Source of the DNA: Streptomyces sp. P3
GTDB lineage: Bacteria > Actinomycetota > Actinomycetes > Streptomycetales > Streptomycetaceae
Direction of reading: 5' to 3'
Assembly (NCBI GenBank): GCA_016893485.2
Contig: JAFEKX020000001.1
Coordinates: 6,713,501-6,777,500 of the forward strand
Length of the DNA stretch: 64,000 nt
The notes beneath the pieces are model-generated. The model searched no databases. It had not been told where the DNA came from and saw only the letters and a list, made by a program, of their open reading frames with translations. Positions 36,300 through 46,085 of the stretch are shown piece by piece; the first letter of the stretch is position 1, and each line of letters starts with the position of its first letter. A program made the position numbers and the translations under genes.

Positions 36300-37277
36300 G
36301 TGAAGGCCGACCGACTCCTCTCGATCCTGTTGCTGCTGCAGACCCGCGGGCGGGTTCCCGCACATGAACTCGCCGACCGGCTGGAGGTGTCGGTGCGGAC
36401 CATCTACCGGGACGTCGAGGCGCTGTCCGCCTCCGGGGTCCCGGTGTACGCCGAGCGCGGGCGGCACGGCGGGATCGAGCTGCTCGCCGGGTTCCGCACG
36501 GACGTCACGGGCCTGACCGCCGACGAGTCACGCGCCCTGTTCATCCTGGCCGCGCAGGGCGCCCACGCCGCTCTCGGCCTCGACGCCGCGCTCGGTTCCG
36601 CGCTGCGCAAGGTGATGGCAGCGCTCCCGGCGCCGTACCGTCCGGCCGCCGAGGTGACCTCCCGGCGCATCCTCGTCGACGCCACCCGCTGGAAGGGCGG
36701 GCCCCAACCCGCCGTGGATCTGGACGTGTTGCAGGACGCGGTCTTCGCCGACCGGCGGCTGCGGCTGCGCTACCGGCACAGCGGCGCGAAGGACCCGAGC
36801 ACCTACACCGTCGATCCGTACGGCCTCGTCTCCAAGGCCGGCGTCTGGTATCTCGTCGCCGACCGCAGGGCCCGCCCTCGCCTCTTCCGCGCCGACCGCG
36901 TGCACTCGGCCACCCTCCTGCCCGACCCGGTGAAGCGCCGCCCGGGCGTCGAACTCGCCGACGCCTGGGAGGAGTTGCGCCGCCAGGTCGAGGAACGTCC
37001 CGGCGGGCTCGACGTCACCGTCCGCGTCCGCCGCTCCCGCCTCGACATGTTCGTCCGCCTGAACGCCTCCTCGCTGGCCCGACTCCCCGATGACGACGGG
37101 GAGAAGGAGTGGGTGACGGTCCACCTGTCGTACGGCGTCGTGGGCGAGGCGCGTCAACTGCTCCAGTTCGCCGACGCGTTGGAGGTCGTGTCGCCGCCCG
37201 AGGTGCGCGCCGAGGTGGCCGCCGCGGCGGCTTCTGTCACGGAGCTGTACCAGCGAGTGAGCGGGTCATCCGAGTGA
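36300..37277 (+). CDS. HTH-WYL domain transcriptional regulator
   Basis: Intact, 325 residues. N-terminal helix-turn-helix VKADRLLSILLLLQTRGRVPAHELADRLEVSVRTIYRDVEAL, then a WYL domain with the pocket residues in LRYRHSG, GLVSKAGVWYLVADRR and FRADRVHSATLL, and a C-terminal WCX segment. Proteins of this kind sense ligands or nucleic acids through the WYL pocket. GTG at 36300 is chosen because it begins the conserved domain. It faces the DinB-fold gene, whose ATG lies 77 bases away, a typical regulator-target layout. Confidence 0.92.
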   Translation: MKADRLLSILLLLQTRGRVPAHELADRLEVSVRTIYRDVEALSASGVPVYAERGRHGGIELLAGFRTDVTGLTADESRALFILAAQGAHAALGLDAALGSALRKVMAALPAPYRPAAEVTSRRILVDATRWKGGPQPAVDLDVLQDAVFADRRLRLRYRHSGAKDPSTYTVDPYGLVSKAGVWYLVADRRARPRLFRADRVHSATLLPDPVKRRPGVELADAWEELRRQVEERPGGLDVTVRVRRSRLDMFVRLNASSLARLPDDDGEKEWVTVHLSYGVVGEARQLLQFADALEVVSPPEVRAEVAAAAASVTELYQRVSGSSE

Positions 37278-37417
37278 ACTCGCAGGTCAGCCGCGTCCCT
37301 TGAGGTGCGCTTTGCCCGACGCACAGGCGCGGGACAGGGCGCCGACAAGCATCCCCTAAACGGCGTTGATTGGCTGCCCGCCTCAACACTCCCTCATCGT
37401 TTCTGGAGTTGTTTCTC

Positions 37418-37800
37418 ATGAAGCGTGTACGGCTCGTCCCCGCCGTGGCCCTGCTGGTCCTCTCGCCCCTGGCTCTGGCGGCCTGCGGCTCGGGGGACTC
37501 GTCGTCGTCCTCCGGCGCCGGCTCGGGCAGCGGCAACTCCGGCTCCACACAGTCCTGTTCGGCCTCCGGCATGCCCAAGGGCAACGCCACGGCACGGCCC
37601 AGCGGCGCCCCCTCCGGCGCACCCACGGGCGCCGCGGCCTCGGGCCGGCCCACGAGCCGGCCGACCGGCAACGCCTCCGGCATGCCGACCCGGGCACCCG
37701 GCGGAGGGGCGGAGCGGGCGGCCGGGGCGGCGGCCCCGGCGGCGGGTGCGGCGGCGGTCCCGGCGGCGGCCGGATGAGCGGGGCCCCGCAGCAGGGCTGA
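37418..37800 (+). CDS. Small Ser/Gly/Pro-rich lipoprotein
   Basis: No family recognised. Lipoprotein signal MKRVRLVPAVALLVLSPLALAACG with the lipidated Cys at residue 23, then a Ser-rich stretch, a repeated Ala-Ser-Gly-Pro-Thr region (SGAPSGAPTGAA) and, after one missing base near 37700, a Gly-rich end (GGGPGGGCGGGPGGGRM) finishing SGAPQQG. Without the correction the frame ends at 37777 with an Ala-rich tail. It is probably a surface-tethered, disordered protein. The A/T-richer sequence before the ATG is consistent with its own promoter. Confidence 0.7.
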
Positions 37801-37879
37801 TTGCGTGCCCGCGCGGCAGGGGCGGCACGTCCGGACACCGGGCGCGCCGCCCCTGTCGCGTGTCCGGGGCGCGGGCTTC

Positions 37880-38503
37880 TCAGCCGAGCCAGTGGCGGCG
37901 GCCGACGCTGATCAACCGCAGCTGGAGCTCGGCGAGTTGGGCCACGCGCTCGCGCTCCTCGGCCGTCGCCTCCAGTGCCTCCAGGAAGAGCGAGGCGGTG
38001 ATGAGCATCTGGTCGACGTAGAGGTGGGCCAGCATCAGCAGGTCCTCGTCGGGCCAGCCCGCCGACTCCGGGTCCTTGGCGAGCTCGGCCTTCACCTCCT
38101 CGGCGAACCGGGCGAGCTGCTCCCGGATCGCCTCCCGCACCGGCTGGACCCCGCCGTGCCGCTCGCGGGCGATGAAGCGGACGTGGGCCGGGTGCGATTC
38201 CACGTGGTGGGCGATCAACTCGACGGCGCGGGTGATGCGTTGGGCGCTGTCGGTGGGTGCCACCGTCTGCCGGATCATCGGGTGCAGGCTGCCCAGCGCC
38301 TCCTCGACGAGCGCGACCCCGAGGTCGGCCGTGGAGCGGAAGTGCCGGTAGAAGGCGGTCGGGGCGACGCCCACGGCCCGGGTGACCTCGCGCAGGCCGA
38401 GACTGCTCAGGCTCTGCTCCTCCAGCAGCCCCAACGCGGCGTCCAGCAACGCCTGTCGGGTCTTCTGCTTCTGTGCCTGCCGGATGCCGAGGGTGTGACT
38501 CAT
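37880..38503 (-). CDS. TetR family regulator, FabR-like
   Basis: Intact, 207 residues. DNA-binding helix-turn-helix LGLREVTRAVGVAPTAFYRHFRSTADLG and the remainder of the protein (RFIARERHGG, AELQLRLISVGRRHWLG) resemble the unsaturated fatty acid regulator FabR of enterobacteria and the related actinobacterial group. It probably represses divergent or lipid genes; the target is unknown. Two operator-like inverted repeats lie immediately upstream of its ATG, before a pair of small membrane protein genes on the other strand. Confidence 0.9.
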   Translation of the reverse strand: MSHTLGIRQAQKQKTRQALLDAALGLLEEQSLSSLGLREVTRAVGVAPTAFYRHFRSTADLGVALVEEALGSLHPMIRQTVAPTDSAQRITRAVELIAHHVESHPAHVRFIARERHGGVQPVREAIREQLARFAEEVKAELAKDPESAGWPDEDLLMLAHLYVDQMLITASLFLEALEATAEERERVAQLAELQLRLISVGRRHWLG

Positions 38504-38509
38504 GTCATC

Positions 38510-38595
38510 CAGTTAACAACTGTTCTCCGTAATTGAAAAGCCGTCGGACGGGATAGACTCAAGTTCAGTGAACAAGTGTTACTACAACCGTTCAC
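38510..38595. promoter_or_regulatory. Operator-like inverted repeats between tetR and small membrane genes
   Basis: CAGTT-AAC-AACTG spans 38510-38522, seven bases from the tetR ATG. A second inverted pair, GTGAAC (38568-38573) and GTTCAC (38590-38595), lies further into the gap. The region is A/T-rich for this genome and should hold both promoters. Confidence 0.5.
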
Positions 38596-38643
38596 CGAAA
38601 CGTAACGAGAGTCGTCCCGGACATCTCGGAGGGGATTCATCCC

Positions 38644-38811
38644 ATGCTGTTCCTCGTCGTAGCGCTCCTGCTGTTCGGCGTCGTGGTGGGCACCGTGGCC
38701 CACGCGCCGCTCGCCTTCACCGCCGTCGCCGCCGCCGTCATCGCCGTATGGCTGGGCATCTTCGCGCTCCGCGAGCGGCACGGCCGCCGCGGCCGTCCGT
38801 CCGCCAACTGA
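38644..38811 (+). CDS. Small membrane protein, 55 residues
   Basis: Unrecognised. Starts MLFLVVALLLFGVVVG; two hydrophobic segments (residues about 1-16 and 22-42) are followed by a basic tail RERHGRRGRPSAN, which would sit in the cytoplasm. GGAGGGGATTC precedes the ATG by about ten bases. It is divergent from tetR and 65 bases ahead of another small membrane protein gene, so the two may form an operon under TetR control. Confidence 0.65.
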   Translation: MLFLVVALLLFGVVVGTVAHAPLAFTAVAAAVIAVWLGIFALRERHGRRGRPSAN

Positions 38812-38876
38812 CCGTCCGCCGCCGCCCGTCGGCCGCCCGACCCACCGTCCGCCCGATCATCGGGAGCTGAACATCC

Positions 38877-39161
38877 ATGCAACTCACCGCACCGGCAAGC
38901 AGCACCACCACCGCCGTCAAGCCCACCGGCCGGCGTGACGCAGACGGCATGGCCGTCGCGTCCTTCATCCTCGGCCTCGTCGGCCTGCTCGTGCTCAACG
39001 TCTTCCTCGGCCCGATCGCCATCGCCCTGGCCGGCGCCGCGCTGTGGCGCGGCACCGCCCGTCGCGGCCGTGCCTTCCTCGGCCTCGGGCTCGGCATCGC
39101 CGATCTGCTCGTCCTCGTCGCCTTCATGCAGCTGGACAGCACCGTCTCCTGGAGCTTCTAG
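38877..39161 (+). CDS. DUF4190-like small membrane protein
   Basis: Intact, 94 residues. A Thr/Ser-rich start is followed by DGMAVASFILGLVGLLVL, a hydrophobic hairpin with a short loop, and GRAFLGLGLGIADLLVLVAF, the layout of DUF4190 proteins. Two membrane segments, function unknown. It follows the 55-residue membrane protein and precedes the cysteine desulfurase by 73 bases. Confidence 0.75.
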   Translation: MQLTAPASSTTTAVKPTGRRDADGMAVASFILGLVGLLVLNVFLGPIAIALAGAALWRGTARRGRAFLGLGLGIADLLVLVAFMQLDSTVSWSF

Positions 39162-39234
39162 GAGACGGGCCGGATCCCGTCGAGGCGCCCGCCCCTCCGG
39201 GGTGCGCACCGGGGCCCGTAGAATCGGCGTCACC

Positions 39235-40397
39235 ATGGCATACCTCGACCACGCCGCGACCACCCCGATGCTTCCCGAGGCAGTCGAGGCGATGACGGCC
39301 CACCTGAGCATCACGGGCAACGCCTCCTCCCTCCACGCGTCCGGCCGCAAGGCCCGCCGTACGGTCGAAGAGGCCCGGGAGACCCTCGCCGAGGCGCTCG
39401 GCGCCCGACCCAGCGAGGTCGTGTTCACCTCCGGCGGCACCGAGGCCGACAACCTCGCGGTGAAGGGCCTGTACTGGTCCCGCCGCGACGCCGACCCGGC
39501 CCGCACCCGGGTGCTGGCCAGCCCCGTCGAGCACCACGCCGTCCTGGACGCCGTCCACTGGCTCGGCGAGCACGAGGGCGCCACCGTCGAGTACCTCCCC
39601 GTCGACTCCTACGGCCGTGTCCACCCCGAGGTGCTGCGCGAGACGATCGCCCGCAACCCCGACGACGTCGCCCTCGCGACCGTGATGTGGGCCAACAACG
39701 AGATCGGCACGGTCCTGCCGGTCCGTGAACTCGCCGATGCGGCAGGGGAGTTCGGAGTTCCGCTGCACGCCGACGCGGTGCAGGCCTTCGGTCAGGTCCC
39801 GGTCGACTTCGCCGCCTCCGGGCTCGCCGCGGCCACCGTCTCCGGCCACAAGATCGGCGGGCCGTACGGCATCGGCGCCCTGCTGCTGGGCCGCGAGTAC
39901 ACCCCGTACCCGTCCTGCACGGCGGTGGCCAGGAACGCCATGTCCGCTCCGGCACCCTCGACGTCCCCGCCATCGCCTCCTTCGCGGTCGCCGGCCGCCT
40001 CGCCGCCGAACAGCGCGAGTGGTTCGCCCGCGAGATCGGCGCCCTCCGCGACGACCTCGTCGCAGCCGTCCGTACGGCGGTCCCGGACGCGATCCTCGGC
40101 GGCGACCCGGTGCACCGGCTGCCGGCCAACGCCCACTTCACGTTCCCCGGCTGCGAGGGCGACTCCCTGCTGCTCCTGCTCGACGCCCAGGGCATCGAGT
40201 GCTCCACCGGCTCCGCCTGCACGGCGGGCGTCGCCCAGCCCAGCCACGTCCTGCTCGCCACCGGCACCGATCCGGACCTCGCCCGCGGCACCCTGCGCTT
40301 CTCGCTCGGGCACACCTCCACGGAAGCCGATGTCGAGGCCGTGGCCAAGGCGATCGGACCGGCGGTCGAGCGGGCCCGCGCCGCCGGACTGACCTGA
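39235..40397 (+). CDS. Cysteine desulfurase (IscS/NifS family)
   Basis: PLP enzyme that takes sulfur from cysteine and passes it to acceptors. About 387 residues, starting MAYLDHAATTPMLPEA. The PLP Lys is in TVSGHKIGGPYG and the persulfide Cys in ECSTGSACTAGVAQPSHVL. The frame breaks once near 39905 (CCCC short by one). The next plus-strand gene is mnmA (43149), with two minus-strand genes in between, so the pair probably supplies sulfur for tRNA 2-thiouridine, as IscS and MnmA do in E. coli. Confidence 0.94.
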
Positions 40398-40414
40398 CCC
40401 GACGACAGCCGGAA

Positions 40415-40445
40415 CCGGGGAGAGCCCGTCAGGTGCTCTCCCCGG
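40415..40445. terminator. Terminator between cysteine desulfurase and multicopper oxidase
   Basis: CCGGGGAGAGC - nine-base loop - GCTCTCCCCGG, 11 perfect pairs, 18 bases after the desulfurase stop. A second hairpin at 40454-40485 (GTCCGGCGTC/GACGCCGGAC) follows. Together they can end both converging transcripts. Confidence 0.75.
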
Positions 40446-40511
40446 CTCGGAATGTCCGGCGTCCACGGGGAGGCCGACGCCGGACTTCGGACGACCGTGC
40501 CGTGCGCGGGA

Positions 40512-42207
40512 CTAGTCGTCCGTCGCGCTGGCGCTGGGTGTCGCCGTCGCGGTCGAGTCGTCCGTCGCGGAGGCGGAGGCACTCGCGGACGCGCTCGCGC
40601 TCGCACTGGCCGTGGCCGTGGAGTCGGTGCTGTCGGTGGTGCTCGTGCCGGTGACCATGAGGGGAGGCCATCATGCCCTCGTCCTCGTGCTGCAGGAGAT
40701 GGCAGTGGAGCATGTACATATAGGTGTCGTCGGCGAAGTCGGTGAACTCCATGGCGATCTTGATCGAACCGCCGCCGACCACTTCGTAGGTGTCGTACCA
40801 GCCGAGCTGGACCCCGGTCGGATCCTCGCCGTTGACGGCGATCAACTGGTAGGGCACGTCGTGCAGATGGAACGAGTGCTCCAGCTGCGTGGCGTTCTGG
40901 ATCGTCCAGATCTCCTTCGCGCCGACCGTCGTACTGATCATCGCCATCGCGGCCATGGTCGTGCCGATGGCCCCGTTGATCTCCATGCTGGCGCCGCTCT
41001 GGCTCAGCGTGATCGTGCGCGCGGTGAAGTCGCTCGTGTCGTAGCGGTCGATGGTGTTGAGGGAGGTGGGCAGGTCGGCCGGGGTGTCGGTGCCGCCGGC
41101 CGTCACCGCGAGGACGTCGTACGTGCCGCTGCCGCCGCGGATCCAGCCGGTGGTGATCACGGCCTGGAGGGTGGCGTCCGCGGTGAGGTCCATGACGAAC
41201 TCGGCCCGGGCACCGGCCACCAGCCGGATCGTGGTCACCTCGGTGGCCTCGGTCAGATAGCCCTGGTCGGTGCTGATCTGGGTGAGGGTGCCGCCGTCGC
41301 CGCGCTGGATCACGATGATGTCGGACGGCGAGGCGTTCAGCGCGCGGAACCGGGTCCGGGTCTTCGTGGCGGTGAAACCGAGCGTGGTGGAGTCCACGTT
41401 GGTCCCGTTCAGCAGGAGCGGGAAGGTGGTGGTGCTCAGCCGGTAGCCGGCCGCGTCGTACTTGATGTCCCCGCCGGTGTCCACGGCCAGGGACTGGAAG
41501 ATGAGCGGGACGTCGTCCACGCCGTAGTCGCTGGGCAGCGCGGCGGACGCGTCCGAGGAGTCCTCGACGATGATCATCCCGGCCAGGCCGTGCACGGCCT
41601 GCTTGGCGGTGGTGCCCAGGGCGTGCGGGTGGTACCAGAGGGTGGTGGCCGGGTCCTTGACCGTGAACGTGGGCGACCAGGTCGTGCCGTCGGCGAAGGC
41701 GACCTGGGGGCCGCCGTCCATCTTCGCCGGCACATGGGCGCCGTGGAAGTGGACGGTCGTGTCCTCGCCGATGTCGTTGGTGATGTTCAGCAGGACCTTG
41801 TCGCCGTTCGTCCACTTCAGGGTGGGGCCCAGGAAGTCCTGGTTGTAGCCCATCGTGCTGCTGGTGACGCCCGAGATCACCTCGTGGGTGCCGGTCTTGG
41901 CCTCCAGCGTGAACGTGGTGACGCCGCTGGAGGTGGTGCCCTCCAGGAGGTCCGGGACGACCAGGGTGCTGTCCGCCGCGGACGCCTTGTTCTTCGCCGC
42001 GTCGTTCAGCAGCGAGAAGGCGCCGCCGGCCGCGGCGACCGCCGCGACGCCGGCCCCGGCCATGCCGCCGAGGAACCTGCGCCGGTGCAGGCCCTTGCCC
42101 CGGGCCGCACTGTCCTTGCCGTGGTCGCGCTTCTCCGCCGCGCTCTTGCGGTGGGTGCCCTTGGTGTCTCTGTTCTGTTCCGACGCGGGCTCGCTGGTGT
42201 GTGTCAT
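40512..42207 (-). CDS. Multicopper oxidase, Tat-exported, with low-complexity tail
   Basis: About 565 residues. Tat signal RRRFLGGMAGAGVAAVAAAGG near residue 40, after a long charged stretch. All four copper motifs are present: HFHGAHVP, WYHPHALG, HSFHLHDVPY and MLHCHLLQHEDEGMM with the type 1 Met. It resembles CotA/bilirubin oxidase-like phenol oxidases and may oxidise copper or phenolics outside the membrane. Near 40655 the frame shifts (one base extra or two missing); corrected, the C-terminus is about 50 residues of Ser, Ala, Thr and Asp (DSTATATPSASATDD) ending at 40512; uncorrected it runs to 40429 as an Arg-rich string. Confidence 0.93.
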
Positions 42208-42410
42208 GCGCCAGAGATTTGACCTAAGGGCTGTGTAAAGACTGGGCGACACTTAGTAGTCAGCAGGGCAAGCTGTGAAAGGTGAGCGTGCGCACTCTCT
42301 CCCCAACTCCCCTGGAGCATCTGCCGAGTTGGCGTGCCCCAGGTCACTTTCGGGGCAGGGGACGCATCGGACACCGCCGTGACTGAAACGACTCATAGCC
42401 CGAGTGTGGT

Positions 42411-42424
42411 GTGACCTGAGTCAC
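42411..42424. promoter_or_regulatory. Second candidate Crp-type site
   Basis: GTGACCTGAGTCAC, the same 14-mer as at 11812-11825 in the other orientation, matching GTG-N6-G-N-CAC. It overlaps the stop end of the amidase gene and lies about 200 bases upstream of the multicopper oxidase start. Confidence 0.35.
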
Positions 42425-43088
42425 GCTTGTGTCCGGTGTGCCCGCGCTACGAGGTTCATGTACCGGTCCCAGTCCCAGTACCGCCCCGGGTCCGTGTGGT
42501 CGGTCCCCGGCACCTCCACATGCCCGATGACATGCACCCGGTCGACGGGGATGCCGTACCGCCCGCATATCTGTGCCGTCAGCCGCGCCGAGGTCGCGTA
42601 CATCGCGTCCGTGAACGACGACTTCCGGTCCACGAAGCCCTCGTGCTCGATGCCGACACTGCGTTCGTTGTACGCCCTGTTCCCCGCGTGGAAGGCCACG
42701 TCCAGCTCGCGGATCATCTGCGTGACGGCGCCCTCCTTGCGGACGATGTAGTGCGCCGCCGCCTGGTGCGCGGGGTTCCGGAAGGCCTTCACCGCGCTGT
42801 CGTAGCCGCCCTGGGTGACATGGACGACCACCCGGTCTATCGCGTAGTCGTCCGGCCGGTCCGCCCGTCGGTAGTTCGCCGAGGAGGCCGCCACCCAGGT
42901 CGCGCCCAGGAAGTCGACCGCGCCCGGCGTCCGCGGCTTCTCCACGCCCGGCATCCGCCACCACAGCCGCGACAGCTCGTCCCGCGCCAGCACCGCCGTC
43001 CCCACGGCCGCGGCCGCCCCGCCGATCAGCAGAGCGCGTCGCCCGGGCCGCCGCCCCGGCGTCTCTCCGTCGTCCTTCGTCTCCCCAT
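42421..43088 (-). CDS. N-acetylmuramoyl-L-alanine amidase (Amidase_2 fold)
   Basis: About 222 residues. Starts with an Arg-rich stretch and RRALLIGGAAAAVGTAVLA, a Tat-like signal. The T7 lysozyme/PGRP fold follows, with RVVVHVTQGG (zinc His in VVHVT), NERSVGIEHEG and IGHVEVPGTDHTDPG (zinc His), all three ligands visible. It cleaves the amide link between muramic acid and the peptide stem outside the cell. The frame breaks once near 43045 (one G missing) in the signal region. It is divergent from mnmA, with 60 bases between the starts. Confidence 0.88.
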
Positions 43089-43148
43089 GTGATCGTCAAC
43101 GGATACTCGCGGGTCCCGGTTCCCGATGCCCCGTACTCTGGAAGGGTT

Positions 43149-44281
43149 ATGACTGAGACCTCCTCGCAGCGCCCCCGCCCGCTTCGCGTACTCGCCGCCA
43201 TGTCCGGTGGAGTCGACTCCGCCGTCGCCGCCGCCCGGGCCGCCGAAGCCGGCCACGACGTGACCGGCGTCCACCTCGCGCTCTCCGCGAACCCCCAATC
43301 GTTCCGCACGGGCGCGCGTGGCTGTTGCACCATCGAGGACTCGCGGGACGCCCGCCGTGCCGCCGACGTCATCGGCATCCCGTTCTACGTCTGGGACCTC
43401 GCCGACCGCTTCCGCGAGGACGTCGTCGAGGACTTCGTCGCCGAGTACGAGGCCGGCCGCACCCCGAACCCCTGTCTGCGCTGCAACGAGAAGATCAAGT
43501 TCGCCGCGCTCCTCGACAAGGCGCTCGCCCTCGGCTTCGACGCCGTCTGCACCGGCCACTACGCCCAGGTGATCGTCAACGAGGACGGCAGCCGCGAACT
43601 GCACCGCGCCTCCGACATGGCCAAGGACCAGTCCTACGTCCTCGGCGTCCTGGACGAGAAGCAGCTCGCGCACGCCCTCTTCCCGCTCGGCGACACCGTG
43701 ACGACCAAGGACGAGATCCGCGCGGAGGCCGAGCGGCGCGGCCTCGCGGTCGCCAAGAAGCCCGACTCGCACGACATCTGCTTCATCGCCGACGGCGACA
43801 CCCAGGGCTTCCTCGCAGGCCGCCTGGGCAAGGCCGAGGGCGACATCGTCGACGAGTCCGGCGAGGTCATCGGCTCGCACGAGGGCGCGTACGGCTTCAC
43901 CATCGGCCAGCGCAAGGGCCTGCGCATCGGCACCCCGGCCGCCGACGGCAAGCCGCGCTACGTCCTGGACATCTCCCCGGTCGACAACACCGTGACGGTC
44001 GGCCCGGCCGCCTCCCTGGACGTCAGCGGCCTGACCGCAGTCCGCCCCCGCTGGTGCGGCACGGCCCCCACCGGCCCCGGCACCTACACCGCCCAGCTCC
44101 GCGCCCACGGCGGCGAGACCGAGGTCACCGCCGAACTCGTCGACGGCACCCTGGAGGTGACCTTTGGCGAGCCGGTGCGGGGCGTGGCCCCGGGCAGGCG
44201 ATCGTGCTCTACGACGGCACGCGCGTGGTGGGGTCGGCGACGATCGCGACGACCACGCGCGCGGCGACGGCGATGGCCTGA
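43149..44281 (+). CDS. mnmA: tRNA 2-thiouridylase
   Basis: Thiolates U34 of Lys, Glu and Gln tRNAs using sulfur from a cysteine desulfurase. About 377 residues. PP-loop MSGGVDSAVAAARA near residue 19; the two catalytic Cys are in NPCLRCNEKIKF and HDICFIADGDTQGF, and the tRNA-binding block CTGHYAQV and KDQSYVLG are present. The frame breaks once near 44194 (one G or C missing), in the last 30 residues. It lies on the same strand as the cysteine desulfurase, separated by two minus-strand genes. Confidence 0.95.
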
Positions 44282-44333
44282 CCCGCACGGCTGATGCCGG
44301 GCCCGGGCGTGACCGCGTCAGGCCCGGGCGCGG

Positions 44334-45112
44334 TCAGTCGGAGAAGAACTCCATGAGCAGCGGTGCCAGGACGGCCGGGTCCACCATGTGGGTCTGGCCG
44401 TCCAACACGCGGTACGTCCCGTCCGGCGCCGCGTCCGCCGCGTTCCGCGCGGCCTGACGCATCCACTCGGGGCTCGCGCCGCCCGCGATCGTGAGCACCG
44501 GGACGGACAGGGACGCCAGCCGCTCCACCGGGACCAGGCCGTCGCCCAGGGCCGCGTCGTCGTAGACGAGGGTGGGGGCGATCGCCTCCATGCCGGGCCA
44601 CATGGGGGAGCGGCGGGCGCCCTCGATCATCTCCGGGGTGCGCCGGTGAGGGCCATGAACAGCTCCACGGCGTCACCACGGCGGCCCTCGGCGAGGAGTT
44701 CCTTCAGCCGCTCGGTGTACTCGGCGCGCTCCTTGGCGCCGCTCCCGTCGAGGGCGAACGGCGGCTCGTAGAGGGCGACTTCGGTCACCGGCAGGCCGCT
44801 CGCCGCCGCGTGCACGGCCAGGGCGGCGCCCGAGGAGTGGCCGTAGAGCGCGGCGCTGCCGCCCACGGCGTCGATCAGCGCCGCGATGTCCTCGACCTCA
44901 CGGGCCACCGCGAACGGCGCCGTGTCGCCGCTCGCGCCCCGGCCCCTGCGGTCGTACGGGACGGCCCCGAACCGGTGCGCGAGCTGCGCGGCGAGCGGCA
45001 GCAGCCCGTCGCCCGTGGTCATCGCGCCACCGACCAGGACGACGGGCGAACCCGCACCGATGCGTTCGTACGCGATGGCGGTGCCGTCGCGCGAAACAGT
45101 CTTCTTGTCCAT
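44334..45112 (-). CDS. Alpha/beta hydrolase
   Basis: About 259 residues. Oxyanion region PVVLVGGAMTTGDG, nucleophile elbow GHSSGAALA, catalytic His in DGQTHMVDP and an acid residue between. Small-molecule hydrolase of unknown substrate. The frame breaks once near 44641 at CACCCCGG (one base missing), about two thirds of the way along. ATG at 45112 starts MDKKTVSRDGTAIAYERIG, typical of the family. Confidence 0.87.
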
Positions 45113-45149
45113 GGAACGGAGACTGCAGTACGCAGGCGAACTAATCGGT

Positions 45150-45179
45150 CACAACACTTCCACTCACAACACTTCCACT
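45150..45179. repeat. 15-base tandem duplication at the DUF427 stop
   Basis: CACAACACTTCCACT occurs twice back to back (45150-45164 and 45165-45179). The right copy encodes the C-terminal residues and stop of the DUF427 protein on the minus strand; the left copy would repeat them in frame beyond the stop. Confidence 0.8.
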
Positions 45180-45487
45180 TCGTAGAAGCAGAGGTGGTCC
45201 TTGATCTGCGCGACGTCCGGCTTGGGGTCGGGGTAGGCCCACACCAGGTCGGTCGCGTCCGGGAGGGACCAGTAGGACGCGTCTCCCTTGAAGGGGCAGT
45301 GGGTGTGGGTCTCGGAGGGGGTCAGGAGGTCCAGGCGCACGTCCTCCGGAGGGAGGTAGTAGCGCACGGGACAGCCCGTCTCCTTCAGGATCAGGGGGTG
45401 GTCGCTCTCCGCCAGCACCTGGTCGCCGTGGACGACGCGTACGCGGCGGTCGCCCTGCTCGATCGTGATCGTGTGTCCGTCAGCCAT
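45164..45487 (-). CDS. DUF427 domain protein
   Basis: Intact, 107 residues, starting MADGHTITIEQGDRRVRVVHGDQVLAES. The DUF427 signature is CPFKGDASYWSL, and YYLPPEDVRLDLLTPSETHTHC precedes it. The fold is small and beta-rich; function unknown. Its ATG is 51 bases from the divergent LOG gene. A 15-base duplication straddles its stop codon. Confidence 0.85.
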   Translation of the reverse strand: MADGHTITIEQGDRRVRVVHGDQVLAESDHPLILKETGCPVRYYLPPEDVRLDLLTPSETHTHCPFKGDASYWSLPDATDLVWAYPDPKPDVAQIKDHLCFYEVEVL

Positions 45488-45538
45488 ACCCGGGAAAGCA
45501 CTCGCGGGCTCCTGGTTCTTCCCGCGTACGGTGACGAC

Positions 45539-46078
45539 ATGAAGATCTGTGTGTTTCTCTCCGCCGCCGACCTGGACGAGCGCTACACCCGCCCCGCGCG
45601 GGAGTTCGCGGAACTGCTGGGCAAGGGCGGGCACACACTCGTGTGGGGCGGTTCCGAGTCCGGGCTGATGAAGGTGGTCGCCGACGGTGTCCAGGAGGCC
45701 GGCGGACGGCTCGTGGGCGTCTCGGTGACCTTCCTGGCGGCGTCCGCGCGGGCGGACGCCGACGAGATGGTGATCGCGGCCGACCTCGCCGAACGCAAGC
45801 GGCTGCTCCTGGAGAAGTCCGACGCCGTGGTGATCATGGTGGGTGGCACCGGGACGCTGGACGAGGCGACGGAGATCCTGGAGCTGAAGAAGCACGGCCA
45901 CACCGACAAGCCGGTGGTGCTGCTCAACACGGCGGGCTTCTACGACGGCCTCAAGACCCAGTTCCTGCGCATGGAGGACGAGGGGTTCCTGCCCGTCCCG
46001 CTCACCGACCTGGTGTTCTTCGCCGAGGAGCCGGTCGGGGCGCTGGCCTACCTCGAGGAGTCGTTCGGTACGCCGTGA
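45539..46078 (+). CDS. LOG family (TIGR00730-like) Rossmann protein
   Basis: Intact, 179 residues. Starts MKICVFLSAADLDERYTRPAREFAELL, and has the LOG phosphoribohydrolase motif as VGGTGTLDEATEIL (usual PGGxGTxxE with Pro replaced by Val). The family hydrolyses N-glycosidic bonds of nucleoside monophosphates, as in cytokinin activation; in bacteria the natural substrate is often unknown. The substituted Pro and a shorter region before it make the activity less certain. The SDR gene begins eight bases after its stop, so they are probably co-transcribed. Confidence 0.83.
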   Translation: MKICVFLSAADLDERYTRPAREFAELLGKGGHTLVWGGSESGLMKVVADGVQEAGGRLVGVSVTFLAASARADADEMVIAADLAERKRLLLEKSDAVVIMVGGTGTLDEATEILELKKHGHTDKPVVLLNTAGFYDGLKTQFLRMEDEGFLPVPLTDLVFFAEEPVGALAYLEESFGTP

Positions 46079-46085
46079 TGCGAGC

